DNA of 64,000 nucleotides from Luidia sarsii. Lineage: Eukaryota > Echinodermata > Asteroidea > Paxillosida > Luidiidae. The position numbers and the translations under genes are program-made. Positions within the stretch are counted from its first letter, which is position 1. The number at the start of each line of letters is the position of its first letter. Positions 49,101-63,900 of the stretch are shown piece after piece. The stretch lies in NCBI GenBank assembly GCA_949987565.1, contig OX465116.1, forward strand, positions 1,155,001-1,219,000. Direction: 5' to 3'. Below the pieces are notes generated by a model. It had not been told where the DNA came from. It made no database searches and worked only from the letters and a program-made list of their open reading frames with translations.

Positions 49101-50550
49101 AGGGACCCATAGAACACATTTCTGAAGAAAAATCGTCAAATTTCCCAACAGGGAAAAAGTTTGTCTCACAGGGTCGGAAAATCTGGTTTTGGCAAGACTA
49201 TAGCCTTGTTATTGCCCATTTTTGACCCAAAATTTATGTCTTCGGATTGGCTCCAAAATGGCTGAGCAGACTCGTAGGGACCCATAGAACACATTTCTGA
49301 AGAAAAATCGTCAAATTTCCCAACAGGGAAAAAGTTTGTCTCACAGGGTCGGAAAATCTGGTTTTGGCAAGACTATAGCCTTGGTATTGGCCATTTTTGA
49401 CCCAAAATTTATGTTTTCAGATTTGCTCCAAAATAGCTGAGGAGACTCGTAGGGACCCATAGAACACATTTCTGAAGAAAAATCGTCAAATTTCCCAACA
49501 GGGAAAAAGTTTGTCTCACAGGGTCGGAAAATCTGGTTTTGGCAAGACTATAGCCTTGTTATTGCCCATTTTTGACCAAACATTTATCTTTTCAGATTGG
49601 CTCCAAAATAGCTGAGCAGACTCGTAGAGACCCATAGAACACATTTCTGAAGAAAAATCGTCAAATTTCCCAACAGGGAAAAAGTTTGTCTCACAGGGTC
49701 GGAAAATCTGGTTTTGGCAAGACTATAGCCTTGTTATCAATATTGGCCTTTTTTGACCCAAAATTTATGTCTTCGGATTGGCTCCAAAATAGCTGAGCAG
49801 ACTCGTAGAGACCCATAGAACACATTTCTGAAGAAAAATCGTCAAATTTCCCAACAGGGAAAAACTTTGTCTCACAGGGTCAGAAAATCTGGTTTTGGCA
49901 AGACTATAGCCTTGTTATTGGCAATTTTTGACCCAAAATTTATGTTTTTAGATTTGCTCCAAATTAGCTGAGCAGACTCGTACGGACCCATAGAACACAT
50001 TTCTGAAGAAAAATCGTCAAATTTCCCAACAGGGAAAAAGTTTGTCTCACAGGGTCGGAAAATCTGGTTTTGGCAAGACTATAGCCTTGGTATTGGCCAT
50101 TTTTGACCCAAAATTTATGTTTTCAGATTTGCTCCAAAATAGCTGAGGAGACTCGTAGGGACCCATAGAACACATTTCTGAAGAAAAATCGTCAAATTTC
50201 CCAACAGGGAAACACTTTGTCTCACAGGGTCGGAAAATCTGGTTTTGGCAAGACTATATATAGCCTTGTTATTGCCCATTTTTGACCCAAAATTTATGTC
50301 TTCGGATTGGCTCCAAAATAGCTGAGCAGACTCGTGGAGACCCATAGAACACATTTCTGAAGAAAAATCGTCAAATTTCCCAACAGGGAAAAACTTTGTC
50401 TCACAGGGTCGGAAAATCTGGTTTTGGCAAGACTTGTTATTGCCCATTTTTGACCCAAAATTTATGTTTTTAGATTTGCTCCAAATTAGCTGAGCAGACT
50501 CGTAGGGACCCATAGAACACATTTCTGAAGAAAAATCGTCAAATTTCCCT

Positions 50551-53500
50551 ACAGGGAAAAACTTTGTCTCACAGGGTCGGAAAATCTGGTTTTGGCAAGA
50601 CTATAGCCTTGTTATTGCCCATTTTTGACCCAAAATTTATGTTTTTAGATTTGCTCCAAATTAGCTGAGCAGACTTGTAGGGACCCATAGAACACATTTC
50701 TGAAGAAAAATCGGCAAATTTCCCAACAGGGAAAAACTTTGTCTCACAGGGTCGGAAAATCTGGTTTTGGCAAGACTATAGCCTTGGTATTGGCCATTTT
50801 TGACCCAAAATTTATCTTTTCAGATTGGCTCCAAAATCGCTGAGGAGACTCGTAGGGACCCATAGAACACATTTCTGAAGAAAAATCGTCAAATTTCCCA
50901 ACAGGGAAAAACTTTGTCTCACAGGGTCGGAAAATCTGGTTTTGGCAAGACTATAGCCTTGGTATCAATATTGGCCATTTTTGACCCAAAATTTATGTTT
51001 TCAGATTTGCTCCAAAATAGCTGAGGAGACTCATAGGGACCCATAGAACACATTTCTGAAGAAAAATCGGCAAATTTCCCAACAGGGAAAAACTTTGTCT
51101 CACAGGGTCGGAAAATCTGGTTTTGGCAAGACTATAGCCTTGTTATTGCCCATTTTTGACCCAAAATTTATCTTTTCAGATTGGCTCCAAAATCGCTGAG
51201 GAGACTCGTAGGGACCCATAGAACACATTTCTGAAGAAAAATCGTCAAATTTCCCAACAGGGAAAAAGTTTGTCTCACAGGGTCGGAAAATCTGGTTTTG
51301 GCAAGACTATAGCCTTGGTATCAATATTGGCCTTTTTTGACCCAAAATTTATGTTTTCGGATTGGCTCCAAAATGGCTGAGCAGACTCGTAGGGACCCAT
51401 AGAACACATTTCTGAAGAAAAATCGTCAAATTTCCCAACAGGGAAAAACTTTGTCTCACAGGGTCGGAAAATCTGGTTTTGGCAAGACTATAGCCTTGGT
51501 ATTGGCCATTTTTGACCCAAAATTTATCTTTTCAGATTGGCTCCAAAATCGCTGAGGAGACTCGTAGGGACCCATAGAACACATTTCTGAAGAAAAATCG
51601 TCAAATTTCCCAACAGGGAAAAACTTTGTCTCACAGGGTCGGAAAATCTGGTTTTGGCAAGACTATAGCCTTGGTATCAATATTGGCCTTTTTTGACCCA
51701 AAATTTATGTTTTCGGATTGGCTCCAAAATGGCTGAGCAGACTCGTAGGGACCCATAGAACACATTTCTGAAGAAAAATCGTCAAATTTCCCAACAGGGA
51801 AAAACTTTGTCTCACAGGGTCGGAAAATCTGGTTTTGGCAAGACTATAGCCTTGGTATTGGCCATTTTTGACCCAAAATTTATGTCTTCGGATTTGCTCC
51901 AAAATGGCTGAGCAGACTCGTAGGGACCCATAGAACACATTTCTGAAGAAAAATCGTCAAATTTCCCAACAGGGAAAAAGTTTGTCTCACAGGGTCGGAA
52001 AATCTGGTTTTGGCAAGACTATAGCCTTGGTATCAATATTGGCCTTTTTTGACCCAAAATTTATGTTTTCGGATTGGCTCCAAAATGGCTGAGCAGACTC
52101 GTAGGGACCCATAGAACACATTTCTGAAGAAAAATCGTAAAATTTCCCAACAGGGAAAAACTTTGTCTCACAGGGTCGGAAAATCTGGTTTTGGCAAGAC
52201 TATAGCCTTGTTATTGCCCATTTTTGACCCAAAATTTATGTCTTCAGATTTGCTCCAAAATAGCTGAGGAGACTCGTAGGGACCTATAGAACACATTTCT
52301 GAAGAAAAATCGTCAAATTTCCCAACAGGGAAAAACTTTGTCTCACAGGGTCGGAAAATCTGGTTTTGGCAAGACTATAGCCTTGGTATTGGCCATTTTT
52401 GACCCAAAATTTATCTTTTCAGATTGGCTCCAAAATCGCTGAGGAGACTCGTAGGGACCCATAGAACACATTTCTGAAGAAAAATCGTCAAATTTCCCTA
52501 CAGGGAAAAACTTTGTCTCACAGGGTCGGAAAATCTGGTTTTGGCAAGACTATAGCCTTGTTATTGCCCATTTTTGACCCAAAATTTATGTTTTTAGATT
52601 TGCTCCAAATTAGCTGAGCAGACTCGTAGGGACCCATAGAACACATTTCTGAAGAAAAATCGGCAAATTTCCCAACAGGGAAAAACTTTGTCTCACAGGG
52701 TCGGAAAATCTGGTTTTGGCAAGACTATAGCCTTGGTATTGGCCATTTTTGACCCAAAATTTATGTTTTCGGATTGGCTCCAAAATGGCTGAGCAGACTC
52801 GTAGGGACCCATAGAACACATTTCTGAAGAAAAATCGTCAAATTTCCCAACAGGGAAAAAGTTTGTCTCACAGGGTCGGAAAATCTGGTTTTGGCAAGAC
52901 TATAGCCTTCTTATTGCCCATTTTTGACCCAAAATTTATGTCTTCGGATTTGCTCCAAAATGGCTGAGCAGACTCGTAGGGACCCATAGAACACATTTCT
53001 GAAGAAAAATCGTCAAATTTCCCAACAGGGAAAAACTTTGTCTCACAGGGTCGGAAAATCTGGTTTTGGCAAGACTATAGCCTTGGTATTGGCCATTTTT
53101 GACCCAAAATTTATCTTTTCAGATTGGCTCCAAAATCGCTGAGGAGACTCGTAGGGACCCATAGAACACATTTCTGAAGAAAAATCGTCAAATTTCCCAA
53201 CAGGGAAAAACTTTGTCTCACAGGGTCGGAAAATCTGGTTTTGGCAAGACTATAGCCTTGGTATTGGCCATTTTTGACCCAAAATTTATGTTTTCGGATT
53301 GGCTCCAAAATGGCTGAGCAGACTCGTAGGGACCCATAGAACACATTTCTGAAGAAAAATCGTCAAATTTCCCAACAGGGAAAAAGTTTGTCTCACAGGG
53401 TCGGAAAATCTGGTTTTGGCAAGACTATAGCCTTGTTATTGCCCATTTTTGACCCAAAATTTATGTCTTCGGATTTGCTCCAAAATGGCTGAGCAGACTC

Positions 53501-54612
53501 GTAGGGACCCATAGAACACATTTCTGAAGAAAAATCGTCAAATTTCCCAACAGGGAAAAACTTTGTCTCACAGGGTCGGAAAATCTGGTTTTGGCAAGAC
53601 TATAGCCTTGGTATTGGCCATTTTTGACCCAAAATTTATCTTTTCAGATTGGCTCCAAAATCGCTGAGGAGACTCGTAGGGACCCATAGAACACATTTCT
53701 GAAGAAAAATCGTCAAATTTCCCAACAGGGAAAAACTTTGTCTCACAGGGTCGGAAAATCTGGTTTTGGCAAGACTATAGCCTTGGTATTGGCCATTTTT
53801 GACCCAAAATTTATGTTTTCAGATTTGCTCCAAAATAGCTGAGCAAACTCGTAGGGAGCCATAGAACACATTTCTGAAGAAAAATCGTCAAATTTCCCAA
53901 CAGGGAAAAAGTTTGTCTCACAGGGTCGGAAAATCTGGTTTTGGCAAGACTATAGCCTTGGTATCAATATTGGCCTTTTTTGACCCAAAATTTATGTTTT
54001 CGGATTGGCTCCAAAATGGCTGAGCAGACTCGTAGGGACCCATAGAACACATTTCTGAAGAAAAATCGTCAAATTTCCCAACAGGGAAAAACTTTGTCTC
54101 ACAGGGTCGGAAAATCTGGTTTTGGCAAGACTATAGCCTTGTTATTGCCCATTTTTGACCCAAAATTTATGTCTTCAGATTTGCTCCAAAATAGCTGAGG
54201 AGACTCGTAGGGACCCATAGAACACATTTCTGAAGAAAAATCGTCAAATTTCCCAACAGGGAAAAACTTTGTCTCACAGGGTCGGAAAATCTGGTTTTGG
54301 CCAAGACTATAGCCTTGGTATTGGCCATTTTTGACCCAAAATTTATGTCTTCGGATTTGCTCCAAAATGGCTGAGCAGACTCGTAGGGACCCATAGAACA
54401 CATTTCTGAAGAAAAATCGTCAAATTTCCCAACAGGGAAAAAGTTTGTCTCACAGGGTCGGAAAATCTGGTTTTGGCAAGACTATAGCCTTGGTATCAAT
54501 ATTGGCCTTTTTTGACCCAAAATTTATGTTTTCGGATTGGCTCCAAAATGGCTGAGCAGACTCGTAGGGACCCATAGAACACATTTCTGAAGAAAAATCG
54601 TAAAATTTCCCA
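50551..54612. repeat. Higher-order repeat of 4,062 bp, copy 1
   Basis: Sequence from 50,551 reappears 4,062 bases later; matching continues to 54,704/58,766. Twenty-three monomers: 23 x 175 plus six 6-bp insertions plus one extra C (GGCCAAGAC at about 54,299) is exactly 4,062. Confidence 0.93.
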
Positions 54613-57600
54613 ACAGGGAAAAACTTTGTCTCACAGGGTCGGAAAATCTGGTTTTGGCAAGACTATAGCCTTGTTATTGCCCATTTTTGACCCAAAATTT
54701 ATGTTTTTAGATTTGCTCCAAATTAGCTGAGCAGACTTGTAGGGACCCATAGAACACATTTCTGAAGAAAAATCGGCAAATTTCCCAACAGGGAAAAACT
54801 TTGTCTCACAGGGTCGGAAAATCTGGTTTTGGCAAGACTATAGCCTTGGTATTGGCCATTTTTGACCCAAAATTTATCTTTTCAGATTGGCTCCAAAATC
54901 GCTGAGGAGACTCGTAGGGACCCATAGAACACATTTCTGAAGAAAAATCGTCAAATTTCCCAACAGGGAAAAACTTTGTCTCACAGGGTCGGAAAATCTG
55001 GTTTTGGCAAGACTATAGCCTTGGTATCAATATTGGCCATTTTTGACCCAAAATTTATGTTTTCAGATTTGCTCCAAAATAGCTGAGGAGACTCATAGGG
55101 ACCCATAGAACACATTTCTGAAGAAAAATCGGCAAATTTCCCAACAGGGAAAAACTTTGTCTCACAGGGTCGGAAAATCTGGTTTTGGCAAGACTATAGC
55201 CTTGTTATTGCCCATTTTTGACCCAAAATTTATCTTTTCAGATTGGCTCCAAAATCGCTGAGGAGACTCGTAGGGACCCATAGAACACATTTCTGAAGAA
55301 AAATCGTCAAATTTCCCAACAGGGAAAAAGTTTGTCTCACAGGGTCGGAAAATCTGGTTTTGGCAAGACTATAGCCTTGGTATCAATATTGGCCTTTTTT
55401 GACCCAAAATTTATGTTTTCGGATTGGCTCCAAAATGGCTGAGCAGACTCGTAGGGACCCATAGAACACATTTCTGAAGAAAAATCGTCAAATTTCCCAA
55501 CAGGGAAAAACTTTGTCTCACAGGGTCGGAAAATCTGGTTTTGGCAAGACTATAGCCTTGGTATTGGCCATTTTTGACCCAAAATTTATCTTTTCAGATT
55601 GGCTCCAAAATCGCTGAGGAGACTCGTAGGGACCCATAGAACACATTTCTGAAGAAAAATCGTCAAATTTCCCAACAGGGAAAAACTTTGTCTCACAGGG
55701 TCGGAAAATCTGGTTTTGGCAAGACTATAGCCTTGGTATCAATATTGGCCTTTTTTGACCCAAAATTTATGTTTTCGGATTGGCTCCAAAATGGCTGAGC
55801 AGACTCGTAGGGACCCATAGAACACATTTCTGAAGAAAAATCGTCAAATTTCCCAACAGGGAAAAACTTTGTCTCACAGGGTCGGAAAATCTGGTTTTGG
55901 CAAGACTATAGCCTTGGTATTGGCCATTTTTGACCCAAAATTTATGTCTTCGGATTTGCTCCAAAATGGCTGAGCAGACTCGTAGGGACCCATAGAACAC
56001 ATTTCTGAAGAAAAATCGTCAAATTTCCCAACAGGGAAAAAGTTTGTCTCACAGGGTCGGAAAATCTGGTTTTGGCAAGACTATAGCCTTGGTATCAATA
56101 TTGGCCTTTTTTGACCCAAAATTTATGTTTTCGGATTGGCTCCAAAATGGCTGAGCAGACTCGTAGGGACCCATAGAACACATTTCTGAAGAAAAATCGT
56201 AAAATTTCCCAACAGGGAAAAACTTTGTCTCACAGGGTCGGAAAATCTGGTTTTGGCAAGACTATAGCCTTGTTATTGCCCATTTTTGACCCAAAATTTA
56301 TGTCTTCAGATTTGCTCCAAAATAGCTGAGGAGACTCGTAGGGACCTATAGAACACATTTCTGAAGAAAAATCGTCAAATTTCCCAACAGGGAAAAACTT
56401 TGTCTCACAGGGTCGGAAAATCTGGTTTTGGCAAGACTATAGCCTTGGTATTGGCCATTTTTGACCCAAAATTTATCTTTTCAGATTGGCTCCAAAATCG
56501 CTGAGGAGACTCGTAGGGACCCATAGAACACATTTCTGAAGAAAAATCGTCAAATTTCCCTACAGGGAAAAACTTTGTCTCACAGGGTCGGAAAATCTGG
56601 TTTTGGCAAGACTATAGCCTTGTTATTGCCCATTTTTGACCCAAAATTTATGTTTTTAGATTTGCTCCAAATTAGCTGAGCAGACTCGTAGGGACCCATA
56701 GAACACATTTCTGAAGAAAAATCGGCAAATTTCCCAACAGGGAAAAACTTTGTCTCACAGGGTCGGAAAATCTGGTTTTGGCAAGACTATAGCCTTGGTA
56801 TTGGCCATTTTTGACCCAAAATTTATGTTTTCGGATTGGCTCCAAAATGGCTGAGCAGACTCGTAGGGACCCATAGAACACATTTCTGAAGAAAAATCGT
56901 CAAATTTCCCAACAGGGAAAAAGTTTGTCTCACAGGGTCGGAAAATCTGGTTTTGGCAAGACTATAGCCTTCTTATTGCCCATTTTTGACCCAAAATTTA
57001 TGTCTTCGGATTTGCTCCAAAATGGCTGAGCAGACTCGTAGGGACCCATAGAACACATTTCTGAAGAAAAATCGTCAAATTTCCCAACAGGGAAAAACTT
57101 TGTCTCACAGGGTCGGAAAATCTGGTTTTGGCAAGACTATAGCCTTGGTATTGGCCATTTTTGACCCAAAATTTATCTTTTCAGATTGGCTCCAAAATCG
57201 CTGAGGAGACTCGTAGGGACCCATAGAACACATTTCTGAAGAAAAATCGTCAAATTTCCCAACAGGGAAAAACTTTGTCTCACAGGGTCGGAAAATCTGG
57301 TTTTGGCAAGACTATAGCCTTGGTATTGGCCATTTTTGACCCAAAATTTATGTTTTCGGATTGGCTCCAAAATGGCTGAGCAGACTCGTAGGGACCCATA
57401 GAACACATTTCTGAAGAAAAATCGTCAAATTTCCCAACAGGGAAAAAGTTTGTCTCACAGGGTCGGAAAATCTGGTTTTGGCAAGACTATAGCCTTGTTA
57501 TTGCCCATTTTTGACCCAAAATTTATGTCTTCGGATTTGCTCCAAAATGGCTGAGCAGACTCGTAGGGACCCATAGAACACATTTCTGAAGAAAAATCGT

Positions 57601-58674
57601 CAAATTTCCCAACAGGGAAAAACTTTGTCTCACAGGGTCGGAAAATCTGGTTTTGGCAAGACTATAGCCTTGGTATTGGCCATTTTTGACCCAAAATTTA
57701 TCTTTTCAGATTGGCTCCAAAATCGCTGAGGAGACTCGTAGGGACCCATAGAACACATTTCTGAAGAAAAATCGTCAAATTTCCCAACAGGGAAAAACTT
57801 TGTCTCACAGGGTCGGAAAATCTGGTTTTGGCAAGACTATAGCCTTGGTATTGGCCATTTTTGACCCAAAATTTATGTTTTCAGATTTGCTCCAAAATAG
57901 CTGAGCAAACTCGTAGGGAGCCATAGAACACATTTCTGAAGAAAAATCGTCAAATTTCCCAACAGGGAAAAAGTTTGTCTCACAGGGTCGGAAAATCTGG
58001 TTTTGGCAAGACTATAGCCTTGGTATCAATATTGGCCTTTTTTGACCCAAAATTTATGTTTTCGGATTGGCTCCAAAATGGCTGAGCAGACTCGTAGGGA
58101 CCCATAGAACACATTTCTGAAGAAAAATCGTCAAATTTCCCAACAGGGAAAAACTTTGTCTCACAGGGTCGGAAAATCTGGTTTTGGCAAGACTATAGCC
58201 TTGTTATTGCCCATTTTTGACCCAAAATTTATGTCTTCAGATTTGCTCCAAAATAGCTGAGGAGACTCGTAGGGACCCATAGAACACATTTCTGAAGAAA
58301 AATCGTCAAATTTCCCAACAGGGAAAAACTTTGTCTCACAGGGTCGGAAAATCTGGTTTTGGCCAAGACTATAGCCTTGGTATTGGCCATTTTTGACCCA
58401 AAATTTATGTCTTCGGATTTGCTCCAAAATGGCTGAGCAGACTCGTAGGGACCCATAGAACACATTTCTGAAGAAAAATCGTCAAATTTCCCAACAGGGA
58501 AAAAGTTTGTCTCACAGGGTCGGAAAATCTGGTTTTGGCAAGACTATAGCCTTGGTATCAATATTGGCCTTTTTTGACCCAAAATTTATGTTTTCGGATT
58601 GGCTCCAAAATGGCTGAGCAGACTCGTAGGGACCCATAGAACACATTTCTGAAGAAAAATCGTAAAATTTCCCA
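54613..58674. repeat. Higher-order repeat of 4,062 bp, copy 2
   Basis: Same order of monomer subtypes as copy 1, with TCAATA insertions near 55,024, 55,380, 55,736, 56,093, 58,023 and 58,556. No differences were seen at the places compared, though not every base was checked. Confidence 0.93.
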
Positions 58675-60905
58675 ACAGGGAAAAACTTTGTCTCACAGGG
58701 TCGGAAAATCTGGTTTTGGCAAGACTATAGCCTTGTTATTGCCCATTTTTGACCCAAAATTTATGTCTCCAGATTTGCTCCAAAATAGCTGAGGAGACTC
58801 GTAGGGACCTATAGAACACATTTCTGAAGAAAAATCGTCAAATTTCCCAACAGGGAAAAACTTTGTCTCACAGGGTCGGAAAATCTGGTTTTGGCAAGAC
58901 TATAGCCTTGGTATTGGCCATTTTTGACCCAAAATTTATCTTTTCAGATTGGCTCCAAAATCGCTGAGGAGACTCGTAGGGACCCATAGAACACATTTCT
59001 GAAGAAAAATCGTCAAATTTCCCTACAGGGAAAAACTTTGTCTCACAGGGTCGGAAAATCTGGTTTTGGCAAGACTATAGCCTTGTTATTGCCCATTTTT
59101 GACCCAAAATTTATGTTTTTAGATTTGCTCCAAATTAGCTGAGCAGACTCGTAGGGACCCATAGAACACATTTCTGAAGAAAAATCGGCAAATTTCCCAA
59201 CAGGGAAAAACTTTGTCTCACAGGGTCGGAAAATCTGGTTTTGGCAAGACTATAGCCTTGGTATTGGCCATTTTTGACCCAAAATTTATGTTTTCAGATT
59301 TGCTCCAAAATAGCTGAGGAGACTCGTAGGGACCCATAGAACACATTTCTGAAGAAAAATCGGCAAATTTCCCAACAGGGAAAAACTTTGTCTCACAGGG
59401 TCGGAAAATCTGGTTTTGGCAAGACTATAGCCTTGGTATTGGCCATTTTTGACCCAAAATTTATCTTTTCAGATGTGCTCCAAAATAGCTGAGGAGACTC
59501 GTAGGGACCCATAGAACACATTTCTGAAGAAAAATCGTCAAATTTCCCAACAGGGAAAAACTTTGTCTCACAGGGTCGGAAAATCTGGTTTTGGCAAGAC
59601 TATAGCCTTGTTATTGCCCATTTTTGACCCAAAATTTATCTTTTCAGATTGGCTCCAAAATCGCTGAGGAGACTCGTAGGGACCCATAGAACACATTTCT
59701 GAAGAAAAATCGTCAAATTTCCCAACAGGGAAAAAGTTTGTCTCACAGGGTCGGAAAATCTGGTTTTGGCAAGACTATAGCCTTGGTATCAATATTGGCC
59801 TTTTTTGACCCAAAATTTATGTTTTTGGATTGGCTCCAAAATGGCTGAGCAGACTCGTAGGGACCCATAGAACACATTTCTGAAGAAAAATCGTCAAATT
59901 TCCCAACAGGGAAAAAGTTTGTCTCACAGGGTCGGAAAATCTGGTTTTGGCAAGACTATAGCCTTGTTATTGCCCATTTTTGACCCAAAATTTATGTCTT
60001 CAGATTTGCTCCAAAATAGCTGAGGAGACTCGTAGGGACCCATAGAACACATTTCTGAAGAAAAATCGTCAAATTTCCCAACAGGGAAAAAGTTTGTCTC
60101 ACAGGGTCGGAAAATCTGGTTTTGGCAAGACTATAGCCTTGGTATCAATATTGGCCTTTTTTGACCCAAAATTTATGTTTTCGGATTGGCTCCAAAATGG
60201 CTGAGCAGACTCGTAGGGACCCATAGAACACATTTCTGAAGAAAAATCGTAAAATTTCCCAACAGGGAAAAACTTTGTCTCACAGGGTCGGAAAATCTGG
60301 TTTTGGCAAGACTATAGCCTTGTTATTGCCCATTTTTGACCCAAAATTTATGTCTTCAGATTTGCTCCAAAATAGCTGAGGAGACTCGTAGGGACCTATA
60401 GAACACATTTCTGAAGAAAAATCGTCAAATTTCCCAACAGGGAAAAACTTTGTCTCACAGGGTCGGAAAATCTGGTTTTGGCAAGACTATAGCCTTGGTA
60501 TTGGCCATTTTTGACCCAAAATTTATGTTTTCAGATTTGCTCCAAAATAGCTGAGCAAACTCGTAGGGAGCCATAGAACACATTTCTGAAGAAAAATCGT
60601 CAAATTTCCCAACAGGGAAAAACTTTGTCTCACAGGGTCGGAAAATCTGGTTTTGGCAAGACTTTAGCCTTGTTATTGCCCATTTTTGACCCAAAATTTA
60701 TCTTTTCAGATTGGCTCCAAAATAGCTGAGGAGACTCGTAGGGACCCATAGAACACATTTCTGAAGAAATTTCGTCAAATTTCTCAACAGGGAAAAAGTT
60801 TGTCTCACAGGGTCGGAAAATCTGGTTTTGGCAAGACTATAGCCTTGTTATCAATATTGGCCTTTTTTGACCCAAAATTTATGTCTTCGGATTGGCTCCA
60901 AAATA
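57725..60905. repeat. Higher-order repeat of 3,181 bp, copy 1
   Basis: Overlaps the end of the 4,062-bp copy 2. Eighteen monomers: 18 x 175 plus five 6-bp insertions plus the one extra C equals 3,181. Confidence 0.92.
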
Positions 60906-63900
60906 GCTGAGGAGACTCGTAGGGACCCATAGAACACATTTCTGAAGAAAAATCGTCAAATTTCCCAACAGGGAAAAACTTTGTCTCACAGGGTCGGAAA
61001 ATCTGGTTTTGGCAAGACTATAGCCTTGGTATTGGCCATTTTTGACCCAAAATTTATGTTTTCAGATTTGCTCCAAAATAGCTGAGCAAACTCGTAGGGA
61101 GCCATAGAACACATTTCTGAAGAAAAATCGTCAAATTTCCCAACAGGGAAAAAGTTTGTCTCACAGGGTCGGAAAATCTGGTTTTGGCAAGACTATAGCC
61201 TTGGTATCAATATTGGCCTTTTTTGACCCAAAATTTATGTTTTTGGATTGGCTCCAAAATGGCTGAGCAGACTCGTAGGGACCCATAGAACACATTTCTG
61301 AAGAAAAATCGTCAAATTTCCCAACAGGGAAAAACTTTGTCTCACAGGGTCGGAAAATCTGGTTTTGGCAAGACTATAGCCTTGTTATTGCCCATTTTTG
61401 ACCCAAAATTTATGTCTTCAGATTTGCTCCAAAATAGCTGAGGAGACTCGTAGGGACCCATAGAACACATTTCTGAAGAAAAATCGTCAAATTTCCCAAC
61501 AGGGAAAAACTTTGTCTCACAGGGTCGGAAAATCTGGTTTTGGCCAAGACTATAGCCTTGGTATTGGCCATTTTTGACCCAAAATTTATGTCTTCGGATT
61601 TGCTCCAAAATGGCTGAGCAGACTCGTAGGGACCCATAGAACACATTTCTGAAGAAAAATCGTCAAATTTCCCAACAGGGAAAAAGTTTGTCTCACAGGG
61701 TCGGAAAATCTGGTTTTGGCAAGACTATAGCCTTGGTATCAATATTGGCCTTTTTTGACCCAAAATTTATGTTTTCGGATTGGCTCCAAAATGGCTGAGC
61801 AGACTCCTAGGGACCCATAGAACACATTTCTGAAGAAAAATCGTAAAATTTCCCAACAGGGAAAAACTTTGTCTCACAGGGTCGGAAAATCTGGTTTTGG
61901 CAAGACTATAGCCTTGTTATTGCCCATTTTTGACCCAAAATTTATGTCTTCAGATTTGCTCCAAAATAGCTGAGGAGACTCGTAGGGACCTATAGAACAC
62001 ATTTCTGAAGAAAAATCGTCAAATTTCCCAACAGGGAAAAACTTTGTCTCACAGGGTCGGAAAATCTGGTTTTGGCAAGACTATAGCCTTGGTATTGGCC
62101 ATTTTTGACCCAAAATTTATCTTTTCAGATTGGCTCCAAAATCGCTGAGGAGACTCGTAGGGACCCATAGAACACATTTCTGAAGAAAAATCGTCAAATT
62201 TCCCTACAGGGAAAAACTTTGTCTCACAGGGTCGGAAAATCTGGTTTTGGCAAGACTATAGCCTTGTTATTGCCCATTTTTGACCCAAAATTTATGTTTT
62301 TAGATTTGCTCCAAATTAGCTGAGCAGACTCGTAGGGACCCATAGAACACATTTCTGAAGAAAAATCGGCAAATTTCCCAACAGGGAAAAACTTTGTCTC
62401 ACAGGGTCGGAAAATCTGGTTTTGGCAAGACTATAGCCTTGGTATTGGCCATTTTTGACCCAAAATTTATGTTTTCAGATTTGCTCCAAAATAGCTGAGG
62501 AGACTCGTAGGGACCCATAGAACACATTTCTGAAGAAAAATCGGCAAATTTCCCAACAGGGAAAAACTTTGTCTCACAGGGTCGGAAAATCTGGTTTTGG
62601 CAAGACTATAGCCTTGGTATTGGCCATTTTTGACCCAAAATTTATCTTTTCAGATGTGCTCCAAAATAGCTGAGGAGACTCGTAGGGACCCATAGAACAC
62701 ATTTCTGAAGAAAAATCGTCAAATTTCCCAACAGGGAAAAACTTTGTCTCACAGGGTCGGAAAATCTGGTTTTGGCAAGACTATAGCCTTGTTATTGCCC
62801 ATTTTTGACCCAAAATTTATCTTTTCAGATTGGCTCCAAAATCGCTGAGGAGACTCGTAGGGACCCATAGAACACATTTCTGAAGAAAAATCGTCAAATT
62901 TCCCAACAGGGAAAAAGTTTGTCTCACAGGGTCGGAAAATCTGGTTTTGGCAAGACTATAGCCTTGGTATCAATATTGGCCTTTTTTGACCCAAAATTTA
63001 TGTTTTTGGATTGGCTCCAAAATGGCTGAGCAGACTCGTAGGGACCCATAGAACACATTTCTGAAGAAAAATCGTCAAATTTCCCAACAGGGAAAAAGTT
63101 TGTCTCACAGGGTCGGAAAATCTGGTTTTGGCAAGACTATAGCCTTGTTATTGCCCATTTTTGACCCAAAATTTATGTCTTCAGATTTGCTCCAAAATAG
63201 CTGAGGAGACTCGTAGGGACCCATAGAACACATTTCTGAAGAAAAATCGTCAAATTTCCCAACAGGGAAAAAGTTTGTCTCACAGGGTCGGAAAATCTGG
63301 TTTTGGCAAGACTATAGCCTTGGTATCAATATTGGCCTTTTTTGACCCAAAATTTATGTTTTCGGATTGGCTCCAAAATGGCTGAGCAGACTCGTAGGGA
63401 CCCATAGAACACATTTCTGAAGAAAAATCGTAAAATTTCCCAACAGGGAAAAACTTTGTCTCACAGGGTCGGAAAATCTGGTTTTGGCAAGACTATAGCC
63501 TTGTTATTGCCCATTTTTGACCCAAAATTTATGTCTTCAGATTTGCTCCAAAATAGCTGAGGAGACTCGTAGGGACCTATAGAACACATTTCTGAAGAAA
63601 AATCGTCAAATTTCCCAACAGGGAAAAACTTTGTCTCACAGGGTCGGAAAATCTGGTTTTGGCAAGACTATAGCCTTGGTATTGGCCATTTTTGACCCAA
63701 AATTTATGTTTTCAGATTTGCTCCAAAATAGCTGAGCAAACTCGTAGGGAGCCATAGAACACATTTCTGAAGAAAAATCGTCAAATTTCCCAACAGGGAA
63801 AAACTTTGTCTCACAGGGTCGGAAAATCTGGTTTTGGCAAGACTTTAGCCTTGTTATTGCCCATTTTTGACCCAAAATTTATCTTTTCAGATTGGCTCCA

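Noticed and set aside
46675..63875. Recurrent minus-strand open frames of 69-135 codons (MFYGSLRVCSAILE and MCSMGPYESAQ types)
   Set aside because: They repeat with the satellite period, differ only where monomers differ, and have no gene context. They are repeat artefacts.
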